From positions 62,001 to 126,000 of the forward strand of contig CALYLX010000054.1 in NCBI GenBank assembly GCA_944990035.1: DNA of 64,000 nt, written 5' to 3'. Below are positions 53,314-63,485 of this stretch, in pieces. The stretch's first letter is position 1. Every line of letters begins with the position of its first letter. The notes beneath the pieces are model-generated. The model had not been told where the DNA came from. It searched no databases and worked only from the letters and a program-made list of their open reading frames with translations. Both the position numbers and the translations under genes were made by a program. Source of the DNA: Clitopilus passeckerianus (Eukaryota; Basidiomycota; Agaricomycetes; Agaricales; Entolomataceae).

Positions 53314-55569
53314 TTAGGCGAGTCCGATCTGCTCAATGTGTTGACGTAGGATTACTTCGCCCACTAGACGATGAAATTTTCTGATTTAGTATACATTATA
53401 CCGGGACTTCTGAGTAGAATTCTCTTACCATTCGCTATGATACTTTGGGTTGCTTTTATGTCCTAATGGATAATCACCTGCCATCAGGGACTTGACTTTT
53501 TCCTGTTACCTGCGGACGTACCAGCATCGATGTGAAATGCTGTTGAGAAGGCGATAAGCATATGTTATTAAACCAAAACAGTGACAGAAGACCTACAACA
53601 TAAAGAGATCTTCCTGATATGTCTTTCCGTCGATGTACCTGCTGGAAGTGCGAACGGAAATACTCTGACACGCTATCATACGTGTTTGGCCGATCGCCAT
53701 AACTCGTGATACTGGTGGTTACGGGAGGGTTGAATTGAGTCACGAACGTGCAATAGCTTAAATGCGAGACTTACTACTTCCGTACTTTGATCCCCGACTT
53801 GAGTTTCTTTTTCAATAGATCGGCCTGCACGCGATGAATGAATTACTGCAGGCTTGGTAGGGTCTAGGCGCATGGCGTACCTTGTTCAGCAGTAGAACTA
53901 GATGGGCATCTTTCAGGAGCTTATTTGAACATATCGCGGTGAATAGTTGCAGTGAGTCGTCGATTCGGTTTGTTTTAGGGTCTTCTTCCAGATACTGAAG
54001 GTCGAATAACAGTGAGCGTCTATGAGGTTATATTGGACCCGGAAGATTCCTGACCTGATCGAAGGCACTGATTGGGGCTGAATACCTTGATTAGTGACGC
54101 CGCTCTCATAGGACAATACAAAGTTCACCTACCGAGGAATATTATTGCGGTAGCTATGATGGCAAATGTCAGTACAACCGCCACCACGGCTTTCTACGGG
54201 GAGAACGGGACCCACCATCATCGAAATACGGTACCCACGCGTGTCGCTGGGATATGAAGTCGTATTAAAACGCGTTTGGAAGATAGTCATCGTGAACGCA
54301 ATACCTGTCCACGCTGCGGAAAGAACGCGTCAGCGTGTGCTTGGCGGATACCACAGCCTTGAATGAACGTACCGCGCCGCCAACATCATACAACTTCCAG
54401 TCATAAGTCATACCGCCCATATTGATGGGGAAAGTGTGCTCCATAACACCGAGGGTTTGTAGGCGAACATTGAGTATGTCGGCTACACAGGCGATCGGTA
54501 AGTATCTGTCAATGTTGGCTGGGTGAGGCGAGCCTACCATTCGTCGGCAGAAAATCGGGCTCCGATATCCTCTCAATGTTATCCAAGAAGCTGTCAAGAT
54601 ATGTCAGTCGGACCCTGTCGACTCGGAATCTAGGAGACGGGCTCACAAGGGAGCAGACTCGTTTAACCGGAGCTTCTTTAGCTCCAAGAGCCTTCTAACT
54701 GCTCGATGCTGCCATAGTGCACGGATTGAGTCGCCCGTCGTGCTTAGCGTCCGTGCAGCAAGTCCGATCACTTCAGAGGCCTGTCGCTTGGCCCTGGTGT
54801 CCGTTATTGACCAAGTTGAGGTTGTGAGTAACGCCTGCCATCCCGTCCTGACGAACGCCCCTGTTCGCCCTCCTCCCATCACTGGTACCCCTCCACTCAA
54901 TTCTACCGCCAACGAGTCCTCCATTGCGAGTAAAGGCAGTAGATTGACCCGCAGCTTGTTAATCTCATGCTCCCAGATGTCGCGTTTCCCTTCGAATTCG
55001 CCATGATGTAGAGGTGAGGAAGATGAGCTGGCTGTCGGAACTTCCATGATACCGTTGGGATCGTCTTTTGGAAACAGAGAGAACTCGTATTCCAGCTCAT
55101 CCAGTGTGATGCGGACAGCCTTGATGATGTTGAAGTATACGACCGGTCGCCATGATGGACGCTCGTGATCCAGGGTTTGGGAGGCGTAATAGAGTTGGAA
55201 CTGTTTCTGTAGGGTTGACTTTCCTAACCAGCCATGAACGTGTCAATTTGGCGTCCATCCAACGAAACTTGTCACTCGCCAGATTCTGCTTGGCCAAGTA
55301 ACATCACTAATGGACGATAAGTCATAACTCCCGAATCTGGGCAGGAAACAGTGAACCACACACCTTTGATTTCTCTCCTCTTTGCATCCTTGCGTTTCGC
55401 TGCCTCCTTCTGTTCAAACATCACGACCATGTTCATTTCCACCAGCGGACTCCGTTCGTTTCGCACTCACTTTGAGTTCCTCGTCAATAAGACTATTGAT
55501 CTTCTGTGCTTTCTCGTCGCCCATATCGATCACAGAACCGCGCGATGCGGTGGGCGAGAACGAAGGCAT
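53314..55569 (-). CDS. non-classical G-protein alpha subunit with altered switch II
   Basis: The start exon reads MPSFSPTASRGSVIDMGDE. The P-loop GQAESGKSTLQKQF (spliced across a GC-AG intron) identifies a heterotrimeric G-alpha. A long helical domain insert (SSSSSPLHHGEFEGKRDIWE) follows. Switch I is VRLQTLGVMEHTF, with the Arg and Thr retained. Switch II, assembled from tiny exons, reads DVGGARGQRHAWVPYFDD, so Ala occupies the place of the catalytic Gln of DVGGQ. Next come ATAIIFLAPISAFDQ, YLEEDPKTNRIDDSLQLF, the guanine-specificity motif LLNKADLL, YGDRPNTYDSVSEYFRSHF and the C-terminus IIANVGEVILRQHIEQIGLA. It would act at the plasma membrane downstream of receptors, but low intrinsic GTPase activity is predicted. 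Such expanded G-alphas are typical of mushrooms. The N-terminus lacks the usual MG myristoylation start. Confidence 0.9.
54055..54313 (-). other. four consecutive microexons (9, 31, 21 and 23 nt) in the G-alpha gene
   Basis: In minus-strand order: 54305-54313 (CGTGGACAG, 9 nt, encodes R-G-Q of switch II), 54216-54246 (31 nt), 54133-54153 (21 nt) and 54055-54077 (23 nt). Each is flanked by AG and GT, and together they restore one continuous conserved frame from DVGGA to AFDQ. The introns between them are about 55-80 nt. Confidence 0.7.
55224..55279 (-). other. GC-AG intron inside the P-loop of the G-alpha gene
   Basis: The conserved GQAESG|KSTLQKQF motif is restored only if the intron starts with GCGAGT (55279 downward) and ends GGTTAG. 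No GT donor gives the same protein. GC-AG introns are a known minor class. Confidence 0.65.
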
Positions 55570-57081
55570 CGTTGACAGGGCAAAAGGGCATCCACAACGT
55601 ACCGAAAACCGTGCGCATTTATAAGTAGCGACGGGTGATGGTATTGTCTATCCCATTTGATGAGGGAGCTCAGATCAGGGTTATATCCGCAGATTCGATA
55701 TCATGGACTTTTACACCGTCAGCCATTCTCCTTTTGTAAAGTAACTTGCATGCCTCAGGAACGACTTTCCAGGAGTGAGCCAATCGTCGTCGAGAAAGGG
55801 CTATCAAGTGCTGATACGTTTGATAGCCTGTATCGAACGTATGTTGCTGAAGATTACCACAAAGTTTTCCTCCCTTGCACCCTTTAGTTTCTTTCCTTTG
55901 TCGCAGCAAAGAGTATTCAGTTCAAGAACCAGTTCACAAAGATGAAAACGGAATTATTGCAATGATCGACATCAATCAATTTGGTTCAACCTGGGTCTTG
56001 GGGCGCCTGAGAGATCTTCCTTTTCTGGCCTTTGCCATTGGCCCATTGAGCCCTCTGCAACTCCGACGAGCCGGTGAACACAACCACAATCTAAGCTTGA
56101 GAGCCATTTAAACGTCTGTAGCCGTTACATGTCAGCCGTTTCTGCCTTCTCCGCAGCCCTTGCGACTTCTCAAGCCAGCTGTCATCATACCGCTAAACGG
56201 AACGTTATCGATTTATCCCTCGACCCTGCCCGAAAAGTGTCCGATTCATCACTTCATTGAAAGATAGCGTTTAAGTTTCCATCGGGCACTATGCATGTTA
56301 CGGTTATTATATGGTCAGCAGTTGCTCTAGACCAGGCTAACTCGAAACTCATGGTTTGGGCGCGCTAGCCACCGAATGACAGCTAACAGATGCCATAGAG
56401 ATGAAGTGTAAGCAGTGACATATATAGCCTGATGGAACACCAATATCCCAGTTGAAGTATGTGACGGGAGGAAGAGCCACTTGACCTACTGAAGCTGCCA
56501 AGTCTTCTTCCCCCGCATGAAGATATGCCCTCGCTTGCGGTTCTATGTCTCTTACTGCTCTGTTCCGTAGCTCTATCAATCCAACTATGGGTACTTGACA
56601 GATGTTCTATCCCTCATTTTGCCGTGATAATCGCGCAGTTGGCCAATACTTACCTGTTGCCGATGAATGCCTTTTTAGCTCGGTGTTCGGCCTTTTGCAC
56701 TCCCGTCGGATCGATTTATGACAGCTGAGAAGCCTACCCAATGCCGACTACCTAGGTGAGCAGTAGGTGAGCGCCGTCGGTGCCTCACACCTCTGGCATA
56801 CAACGCCGTGGTAAGGATCTCAATCACTGAGCAGCATGGAAATGGAGCCCCAGGAAACAATGAATTTAGGCAACTTGTTGCGGATCATAACTTGAGAGAG
56901 GCTGTTTTGATATACCTCCTATGGAGGCGATGCTGACAGTCATTGCAATGGAAGTGCGATCTGATCTACTACAAGCTGCATTGATCTGATTAGATTCCCA
57001 AAAACCGTCTACTTAGTTACCAGAAATGTTCATCTAAACTTTGTTCGACGACGTCCGTATCTGAGCGATATGAATCACCCC
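55570..57081. other. gene-poor interval upstream of the G-alpha gene
   Basis: Short frames only, with no recognised domain. A 76-codon plus-strand frame at 55657-55887 and minus-strand frames near 56349-56579 have no supporting context. Remnants of a gene are possible. Confidence 0.35.
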
Positions 57082-57597
57082 TCAGAAGTACATGCAGCAG
57101 GCTTCTGCCAAGACGACGGTCCAGGCGCGCCGTTCATTGCACTCAGTGTAACCCCTTGCGCGGACCTCGAAGATGCTCATCCTATAAGTGGTCACCGCAA
57201 CCCACGCTTGAACAGCATGATATGTCTCCAACACCACCGTTGAACTGAGTCGAAACTTGAGATTAGACCGCTCAAGCCATGATGAAACCATCCAAGTGGT
57301 TAATCCTCTGTCATCCTGGTCTACATTTATGTCTGTCAGCTTCCATCTTCCGCACCGAGCCACCCAAGGTCCCGAGTATCAGTAAAATTCTCGACACATG
57401 CGGCACATGGAGAGTGTCAGCGGGAAAGATTTCGCGAAGGCAAGTATTGCCTGGAGTTGATCATAATCAAGCTTAGGTAAATGCCTATACAGCTCCTCCT
57501 CTTCCCGCGACCTCCACGCATCTGGGTCATAGTACGCTAAACGGTTGCACTGCATACGCCGGGCGAGTGGTATGAATCTGTAGAGATGAAAACCCAA
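57082..57597 (-). CDS. possible exons of an unrecognised minus-strand gene
   Basis: One block with protein-like composition starts after a CTACAG acceptor near 57583 (RRMQCNRLAYYDPDAWRSRE, then HLPKLDYDQLQAILAF). A second block follows at 57082-57363 (TTWMVSSWLERSNLKFRLSS). They could be exons of one gene, but no start codon or clean splice between them is visible. I recognise no family. Confidence 0.25.
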
Positions 57598-58067
57598 TTC
57601 AAAGTGTTATTAGGGCGCTTGAGGATTGACCTACGTCACGCTGAAGCTCTCGTACCTTGAATTCAGGCGTGAGTCAGCCGAGGTAGACGTAGAGTAGATT
57701 GGCCCTTGGGCCGCTCAGACTACTGTAACCCATCAAACGTGCATGTCAAAAGCCTGTCAGTCCTGTCGAAGCGTAGATCCCAGGTGATACCAAGGCGCGG
57801 CTCTAGCATAACGTAAAGTGGTTCTTGATGCAAGCTTGCTGAGGACTAGATATACCAGCAGGCGTGTAGGAATGCTTCTGGAGGGAGCCAAGCACCCCCT
57901 CCGCTAAAGGAGACGATTCACCAATGGTGAAAGCTGGCAGCACTCGGTATGTACAATTGCTCCCGGTGCCTATACTGCGAATAATGACATGTATACGTCT
58001 CGGCTACTTAGGTTCATACAGCTCTCTATACAATGGTCTAGCATCGGCAAGTAGTTTCCCTGGTGCA

Positions 58068-59592
58068 AAGTAACAAGCAATTCATTTGGGCACTTTGATA
58101 GCTCTGCTTTGGTTCGATTATTTTCTCACTTTCGGGATGGAGGCCCGGTACATCTGGGGTCAGAGATTCCGATTCTCGACTGTGCTGTATATTTGTTGCC
58201 GATACGCACTCGCCGCCAATATCGTCTATCTACTGGGTATCACTGGATATCTTAAAAACGTAGAGGTAATGTCGTTGTTCGTTGATCGCCTTTGGCGCAA
58301 ACTGACCATACTTTAGTATGTGGTTATCCCTCTTGCTGAAGGCCTTTAGCTGAGATAATTAGCTGTCATGCTGGTTATTGGATTACCGGCATACTCGGAG
58401 TTCTGGGAAGAGCTGCAGTCGTCAGTAAGTGCCTTTCTTCCTTCCTTGACATCGCACTCTGGTAGCTCCCGTCTGACACTTGGCATAATCAGTCGTCTGG
58501 GGTATACGTACCTATGCTGTCTTCGGGAAGAATATTCTCGTTGGAATATTCTTTGGAGCCCTTGGCCTACTTGTGATAATCCTCGACGTCGTGCGTCTCC
58601 TCATGCTGAACCCCGGCCTCCTCTAATTGATGACCAGATCGGTATTCCCACTGTGTTGTGTACTGGGGCAATTAGCCTCCCAATGTGAGTATACTAGGTC
58701 GCTCGTATAAGGAACTGATACTGACAATCCTCCGTAGAAGTCAGTAATCTCCCGCTTTAGCTTTGATCATCGCTTCTGATGAGTGAGCATTAGCTGGCGG
58801 GCTGCTTGCTATCATGATGGTCGTCTATGAGGTTTTTTCTGTCGGATTCACTTCGATTCGGGCCATACAAGCATTGAGCGTTGGCGGAGGCTCTTGGAGG
58901 TCATCTAAAAAGGGTTTCATGTATTTGGTACTTGAACAAGGTTCGTGCACCGGAACCTCTTCTCTGTGGGAGGCATAACTGACGCGGACTGGCATAGGTG
59001 TTCTATATTTCTGGTAGGTTCATCACCCTGATGTACGAGGTTCCAGATTATTGAGTATTCTCAGCGTGGTATCTGGCCTAACTATTGCGTCCCTGGCTCT
59101 TGACGTAGTAAGTATCATCTCCCTCCTACTCATGTTCCCGTTTCCTGACACTAGTTTTAGCGGCTGCCTGTAAGCATCATTAGCCAATGCTAACGAAACC
59201 CATCTGAGTTGATTTCCACCAGGGCGGTTTCTTCCAACGCCTCCTGAACGCGTATACTGGACCGTAAGTTCTACCGAATCCGTTTCTCCAACTTCTCTAA
59301 TTGAGCTTCCAACGTCTCTCCACACTACAGATTATCGGGTCTCATGACCGCACGATTCATCCTCCATCTCAGACGGTGGGATGCCAAACACGCTGCCTTC
59401 CAATCAGGCTCAAGGGAATTCGACGAAGAAGACAACCACCAGAGCACGGGTATGAACTTTGGTTCAAGACTTGGAGTACGAACTCTAGCTCAGTCTGTCG
59501 TATCCATCGAAGAGTTTGGGGAAGACCCTGTGAGGCGGGCGAGGGAACGAGGACCTATAGATTTTGGCAGGCTGAGTGAAATGACGAGGTGA
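58068..59592 (+). CDS. DUF6533-type multi-pass membrane protein
   Basis: The first visible exon (to about 58266) encodes the family signature: LGTLIALLWFDYFLTFGMEA, then YIWGQRFRFSTVLYICCRY. The next exons give a helix (GYWITGILGVLGRAAVV) joined to VWGIRTYAVFGKN and ILVGIFFGALGLLVIILDV, then LAGGLLAIMMVVYEVFSVGF. The last exon begins LSGLMTARFILHLRRWDAKH, followed by a cytoplasmic tail with FGEDPVRRARERG and a stop at 59590-59592. The RTYA(V/L)xGKN loop, the 'D(Y/H)xLTxxxE' start and the final 'LSGLxTARFLLHLRxW' are typical of this large mushroom family of probable seven-helix proteins of unknown function. The 5' end is uncertain: a short first exon upstream near 57900-58065 is likely, and some middle exons are not resolved. 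Confidence 0.65.
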
Positions 59593-59866
59593 GCCGCTGG
59601 CGGTTCGACCCTCATGATTGGATGGTATTGCGCCTCTTGGTAATTGGGTAATAAAATGTGTATGATAGAGTTAATGTACGACCACGAAATCAATAATAGA
59701 AGCATCCATAAAAAGCACAACTTCAGGTCTGCCATCAATCTGCCAAAGGGTGGTATATGGATGCGATTCTATTATTACAAATATGAAGCTCTATTATACA
59801 CATGTAGTCGCCTATAATCTCCATATTATACCTTCATAACCTGTTGATCATACCAAATCCATCGCA

Positions 59867-61284
59867 TCATACGTCAAACCTAAAGTCATCCAGCACAAGC
59901 TCCCCACACTTCAGAATATCCACCTCCCTATCAGCACGAGCGGCAAGACCAATCTTGCGCGTTCCCACCGCGCCGGAGGTACTTCTCTGAACCGTTTGCC
60001 GAGAAGCAAGGCTCGTCGTCCTGTAATTGGCAGCTGAAGTCGTAGGTCGCTTGACAGCAGCACCAACAGTAGCTCGAGAGGTAACAGGTGCTCTGATGGC
60101 AGCAGCCGTTGCTGGACGGCTTGGTACGGCCGGAGTCCTTGAGGTCGTGGCTGGTCGGTCGGTGGCTGTTGCCTTCGCTATGGTCGTCCTTTCTCCTCCT
60201 TTGGAGGCGGCTCGGAGGGCTGTTGACGAGCTGGTTGTAGCTGCGCTGCGGGTAGTCGTTGCTGTTTTCTGCACAGCTGGAATTAGTTTTGTTGTCGTCA
60301 CCAACCGTGGTGCAGCAGCGGGGTTCAGGCGAGATTTTGTTTGAGCACTCTGTTTCATTGGTAGTACGGGAGAAGAGTCTCGAGCTCTAAATGGGTCATC
60401 GCTCTCTACGAAGACGGGTCAGGAGGAGTTTTAAAGAGGTCATAGGGAATACTAACGTAAAGGTGGTAGCTCCAGAATATCCCATGAAGTTGGGAGGTCG
60501 TCGTTGTTGATGTGAATTTCAGGAGGGGGCGAATCAGGGTATGGTTTCAGATGAGCCAGCGTGTACAAGGTGTTCCCAAGTTCCTTGAAGTCAGGTAACT
60601 CAAAGTCGAAAGGAGGTGTATAAGGGAGATCTTTAGTAAAGCAATCAGTATTCGGATGACTGGGATCATAAGTGGCATGCATACCTAGTGTATTCGGTGC
60701 CATATATTCAATCTCGTCGAAATCATCTTGAGGTGTTGCTTCTTGTGTCTCCGGCTCCTCCGTAGTAAAACTGACTTCTCCACATTCCCAGTGGTTGCCC
60801 TTGTTGACGGGCGTTTTAAAGTTCTTCCGAGCGTTAGGAGACCGAGCGTTTTTCCGAAGAGAGCTTGGGCGGATCTGAACTGGGTCCAAGGTCGTATCAG
60901 GTTTTACAGTCTTGACAAGCTCAAATGACAGTTTTGAGACTTTGCCCATGCCTGGAGTTTCATGATTCTGATTTGCTACACGGTTCGGAAACGGCGTCTT
61001 GTCGCCCAAAGGCTTTCCTCTGGCAGTCATGGAAAGAAGTTTGCCTGCCACTACAGATTCTCAGAAAGCAGTTCGCACGTTAGGCCATCTAAAGACATAC
61101 ATTGAGCCGCATGTGGCGTTTGCATTTGCAGCTCCTTGCCCTTCATTCCTTTAGCCCCTGTCGGGGGAGGTCTTGTCGCGTTTTCTCCTCTAGAGTTCTT
61201 TACTCGTCCAGGTGTCTTCGCGTACTGAATGTTATGGCTCATTCCAATTTCAACGGGGCGTGAGCTGAGCATATTGGCTGGCAA
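59867..61284 (-). CDS. probable securin (Pds1/Cut2-type separase inhibitor)
   Basis: Three exons: start MPANMLSSRPVEIGMSHN at 61284, then LAGKLLSMTARGKPLGDKTP (to a donor GTTAGT near 60457), then SDDPFRARDSSPVLPMKQ to the stop at 59867. The block KPLGDKTPFPNR resembles the destruction-box region of fungal securins. Further on, FDEIEYMAPNTLG resembles the separase pseudosubstrate segment (EIExMxP-like), surrounded by acidic Phe/Pro-rich sequence (YTPPFDFELPDFKELG). The C-terminal part is Ala/Thr/Arg-rich and disordered. About 435 residues, with basic N-terminal and acidic middle regions, as in Pds1 and Cut2. Securins diverge strongly, so the call rests on these two motifs and their order. The Arg of a strict RxxL box sits one residue early (R-G-K-P-L), and no KEN box was seen. 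Confidence 0.6.
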
Positions 61285-61554
61285 TTTGTCTTGAGACCGT
61301 ATTGGACGACGAGGTTGACCGTTGCAGTCAAATCTGGGGCCCGCGACGGTTCGTGGTGGTTCAATTCAAGGTCACGTGTGCGCGTTCCATTCAGTCCGGC
61401 TTGCCGGCCAATTGAATTTGAAGGACACTCACTGCCAATGCGCCTCAAAGCTCGGGAGCTCTTCGATGAAGTTACAAAATGATAGGATCTACAGATAAAA
61501 ATATAGTAAGACACACGGGCTATGGGTATTTACAGGGTACGAGCAAGAAACTTT
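61285..61554. other. spacer between F-box pseudogene and securin start
   Basis: This 270-bp stretch holds the securin promoter and contains CACGTG at 61372-61377, a possible E-box. The GC-rich inverted repeat CCGGCTTGCCGG lies at 61398-61409. No tRNA could be folded. Confidence 0.4.
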
Positions 61555-63116
61555 CTAGCCGGGTAAGAAAAGAATGTCAAACTGTCCTTGGGTTGTCGCT
61601 TCGAGTTTGGCAACCATTCTATTATAGGCGTCGTGCAATCGCTCGCCTGGTTCTATCACTGTAATGCGAGCCTGCCTGATGGCTCCCCCTGTGATACTTC
61701 CGTTTGCACCCCTTTTCCACCGCGACCGGATTAAATCAAAGAAAGCTGTTATCCCCGCGTTGCTCAAGCTCAATTGTACGTGGGTTAACATCTGGCCGGA
61801 TCCCCCAGCAAGAACGTTCTGGAGGGCGTCGGCGGGGAAGACACCAGACGCGTATGCATCGAAGCGTTCCAACAGGGGGACAATTTGGAGGATACGCAAG
61901 AAGTCGCCAGAGACAACTGGACCGACATTGTCAAACTCCAACAATTTCGGGTGCTCGAACTTCGCCAGCAGATTGACAAACTCTGGGGGTAGTAAGAGAG
62001 CTGGCTCCTGCACTAGCCAAATTCCTTCTTGGTCCGGTGAAACATATGATACTTTGAGACGCTGAAGGACTGGCGCCTGGACTATGTCAAGGAAGTTCAA
62101 GAGTACCACCGAGGAGGAGCCAAGAATAAGCTCGCGGAGCAGTGGAAGGTTAATAGGTTGGAGGGGGGGCTGAGGGCTTAAAAGGGCGATGGTCGTCTGC
62201 CGCGCGTAATCTGACTCGACGGTGAGCTTGAGCGTTATGAGGTGATTACAACCCTGGAACACGCGAGTGGCCAATTGAGTCGAAATTAGGTAGTTGTCCA
62301 AAGTTATGTCGGTATACTGTGTCCCTGGGAATGGAAGATCGTCATAAGGCCAAGAAATATTCGTGCTACGAGCACCGAGCGTAATTTTCGATAAGTTTGG
62401 CATCTGTGACCTTGCCTGGTGTCGAAGGAAGTCTGTCGCGCTCTGCGAAAGGTAATCCAACGATATGATGCCGAGCTCTGTGATTGAAGAAAATGTGTAA
62501 TAGCTTTCGGAAACTCCAGCGGTCAGGTAAGAATACATGTCGGGATCGATGTCGAGAGTGAGCGCTTCTATATGTCTAGATTCATTCTTGAAGATCGTCG
62601 AGAAGAACCCTCTGACATAAATCGCATGCCGCTGTTCGGTGTCGGTAAGGTGGCAAGAAATTGTCAGTCGAATTCTGAATTGACGGCTTCGCTGGAGGCA
62701 GGTTTGGCTTGCGTGGTTAAGCGCTCCCTTCGGTACCGTGGGGCTAAACCGGATACTTATACGAGCCCACATGAGCGCCTCGTTTGTAATGGCTTGGCGC
62801 CATGACGAGCATACGCGACTCAGAATCCATACGGCATCGTCCTGTCGCCCGGAAGCTCTATTGTCCCATCGTTGCCATCCGACAGGCAAATGTAAAAGAT
62901 ACGGAGAAGAACATCGATCGGCAGATTTGAGCAAGTCGCCATTCTTTTCTATGGCGGCAGTGGAGGACGTGGGGTTACAGTTCGCGTTGAATATGAACGT
63001 CTTGATTGAGCCCAGGTTATTCTGGTAGCCCTTTCCAGTGCAGCAGCATCAGAGCGGATGCCGCGTGCTTCGGTTTTGCTTAGCTGCTCGTAGAGATCTT
63101 CGGATTGGTTGGCCAT
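61555..63116 (-). pseudogene. F-box/LRR gene broken by a frameshift (and probably a nonsense codon)
   Basis: The minus-strand frame from 63116 (MANQSEDLYEQLSKTEARG) meets TAG at 62949-62951. In the same frame directly after it lies the F-box: MATCSNLPIDVLLRIFYICL. That frame ends in TGA at 62820-62822. The second half of the signature (DAVWILSRVCSSWRQAITNE) and the complete LRR body (to the stop at 61555) are in another frame, open from 62934. A single-base shift between about 62900 and 62825 would reconnect F-box and body. No GT-AG intron fits. Either the gene is newly inactivated or the assembly has an indel. The body (STQLATRVFQGCNHLITLKL, VVPLLERFDAYASGVF-like segments) is otherwise intact over ~430 residues. 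Confidence 0.65.
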
Positions 63117-63485
63117 GGTCTATTGCCTGTGTCTCTACATCAGTATAGTCGTCGCAGCCAAAGGTTTTTGAAGAAATCCATACCTCGTCTAAGATACGGT
63201 CTGTTACACTGTGACAGGGACGAGGGATGGGCAAGTGTTGACGGCATGCATAATTATGAGGCCCTCTTGAGTGGTCATGAAGCAAGGGTAGATATGAATG
63301 AGAGGGTGATCCCGTTGAGAAGCAGAAGCCTGGCCATACATGAGGCTGCGACTACACTTTATGAAGGTAGTTTACCACTCTGAAAAATGGACCAAATCAG
63401 CGAATACGACTGATAACGTGTGGCTAACTTGAAGCTTATCATTAGGGTGAGACTGGAATAATGGGCAATACGGCAGCTGCAACAA
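63117..63485. other. spacer, no gene seen
   Basis: This lies between the start of the F-box pseudogene and the 3' end of the right-edge gene fragment. Frames of 78-92 codons on both strands look like chance. Confidence 0.35.

Noticed and set aside
61239..61514. Minus-strand frame containing GTRTRDLELNHHEPSRAPD and a nearby GGTTCAATTC, suggesting a tRNA B box
   Set aside because: I could not fold a T-arm, acceptor stem or anticodon arm around it. It overlaps a promoter region and the translation resembles spurious proteins seen over non-coding DNA.
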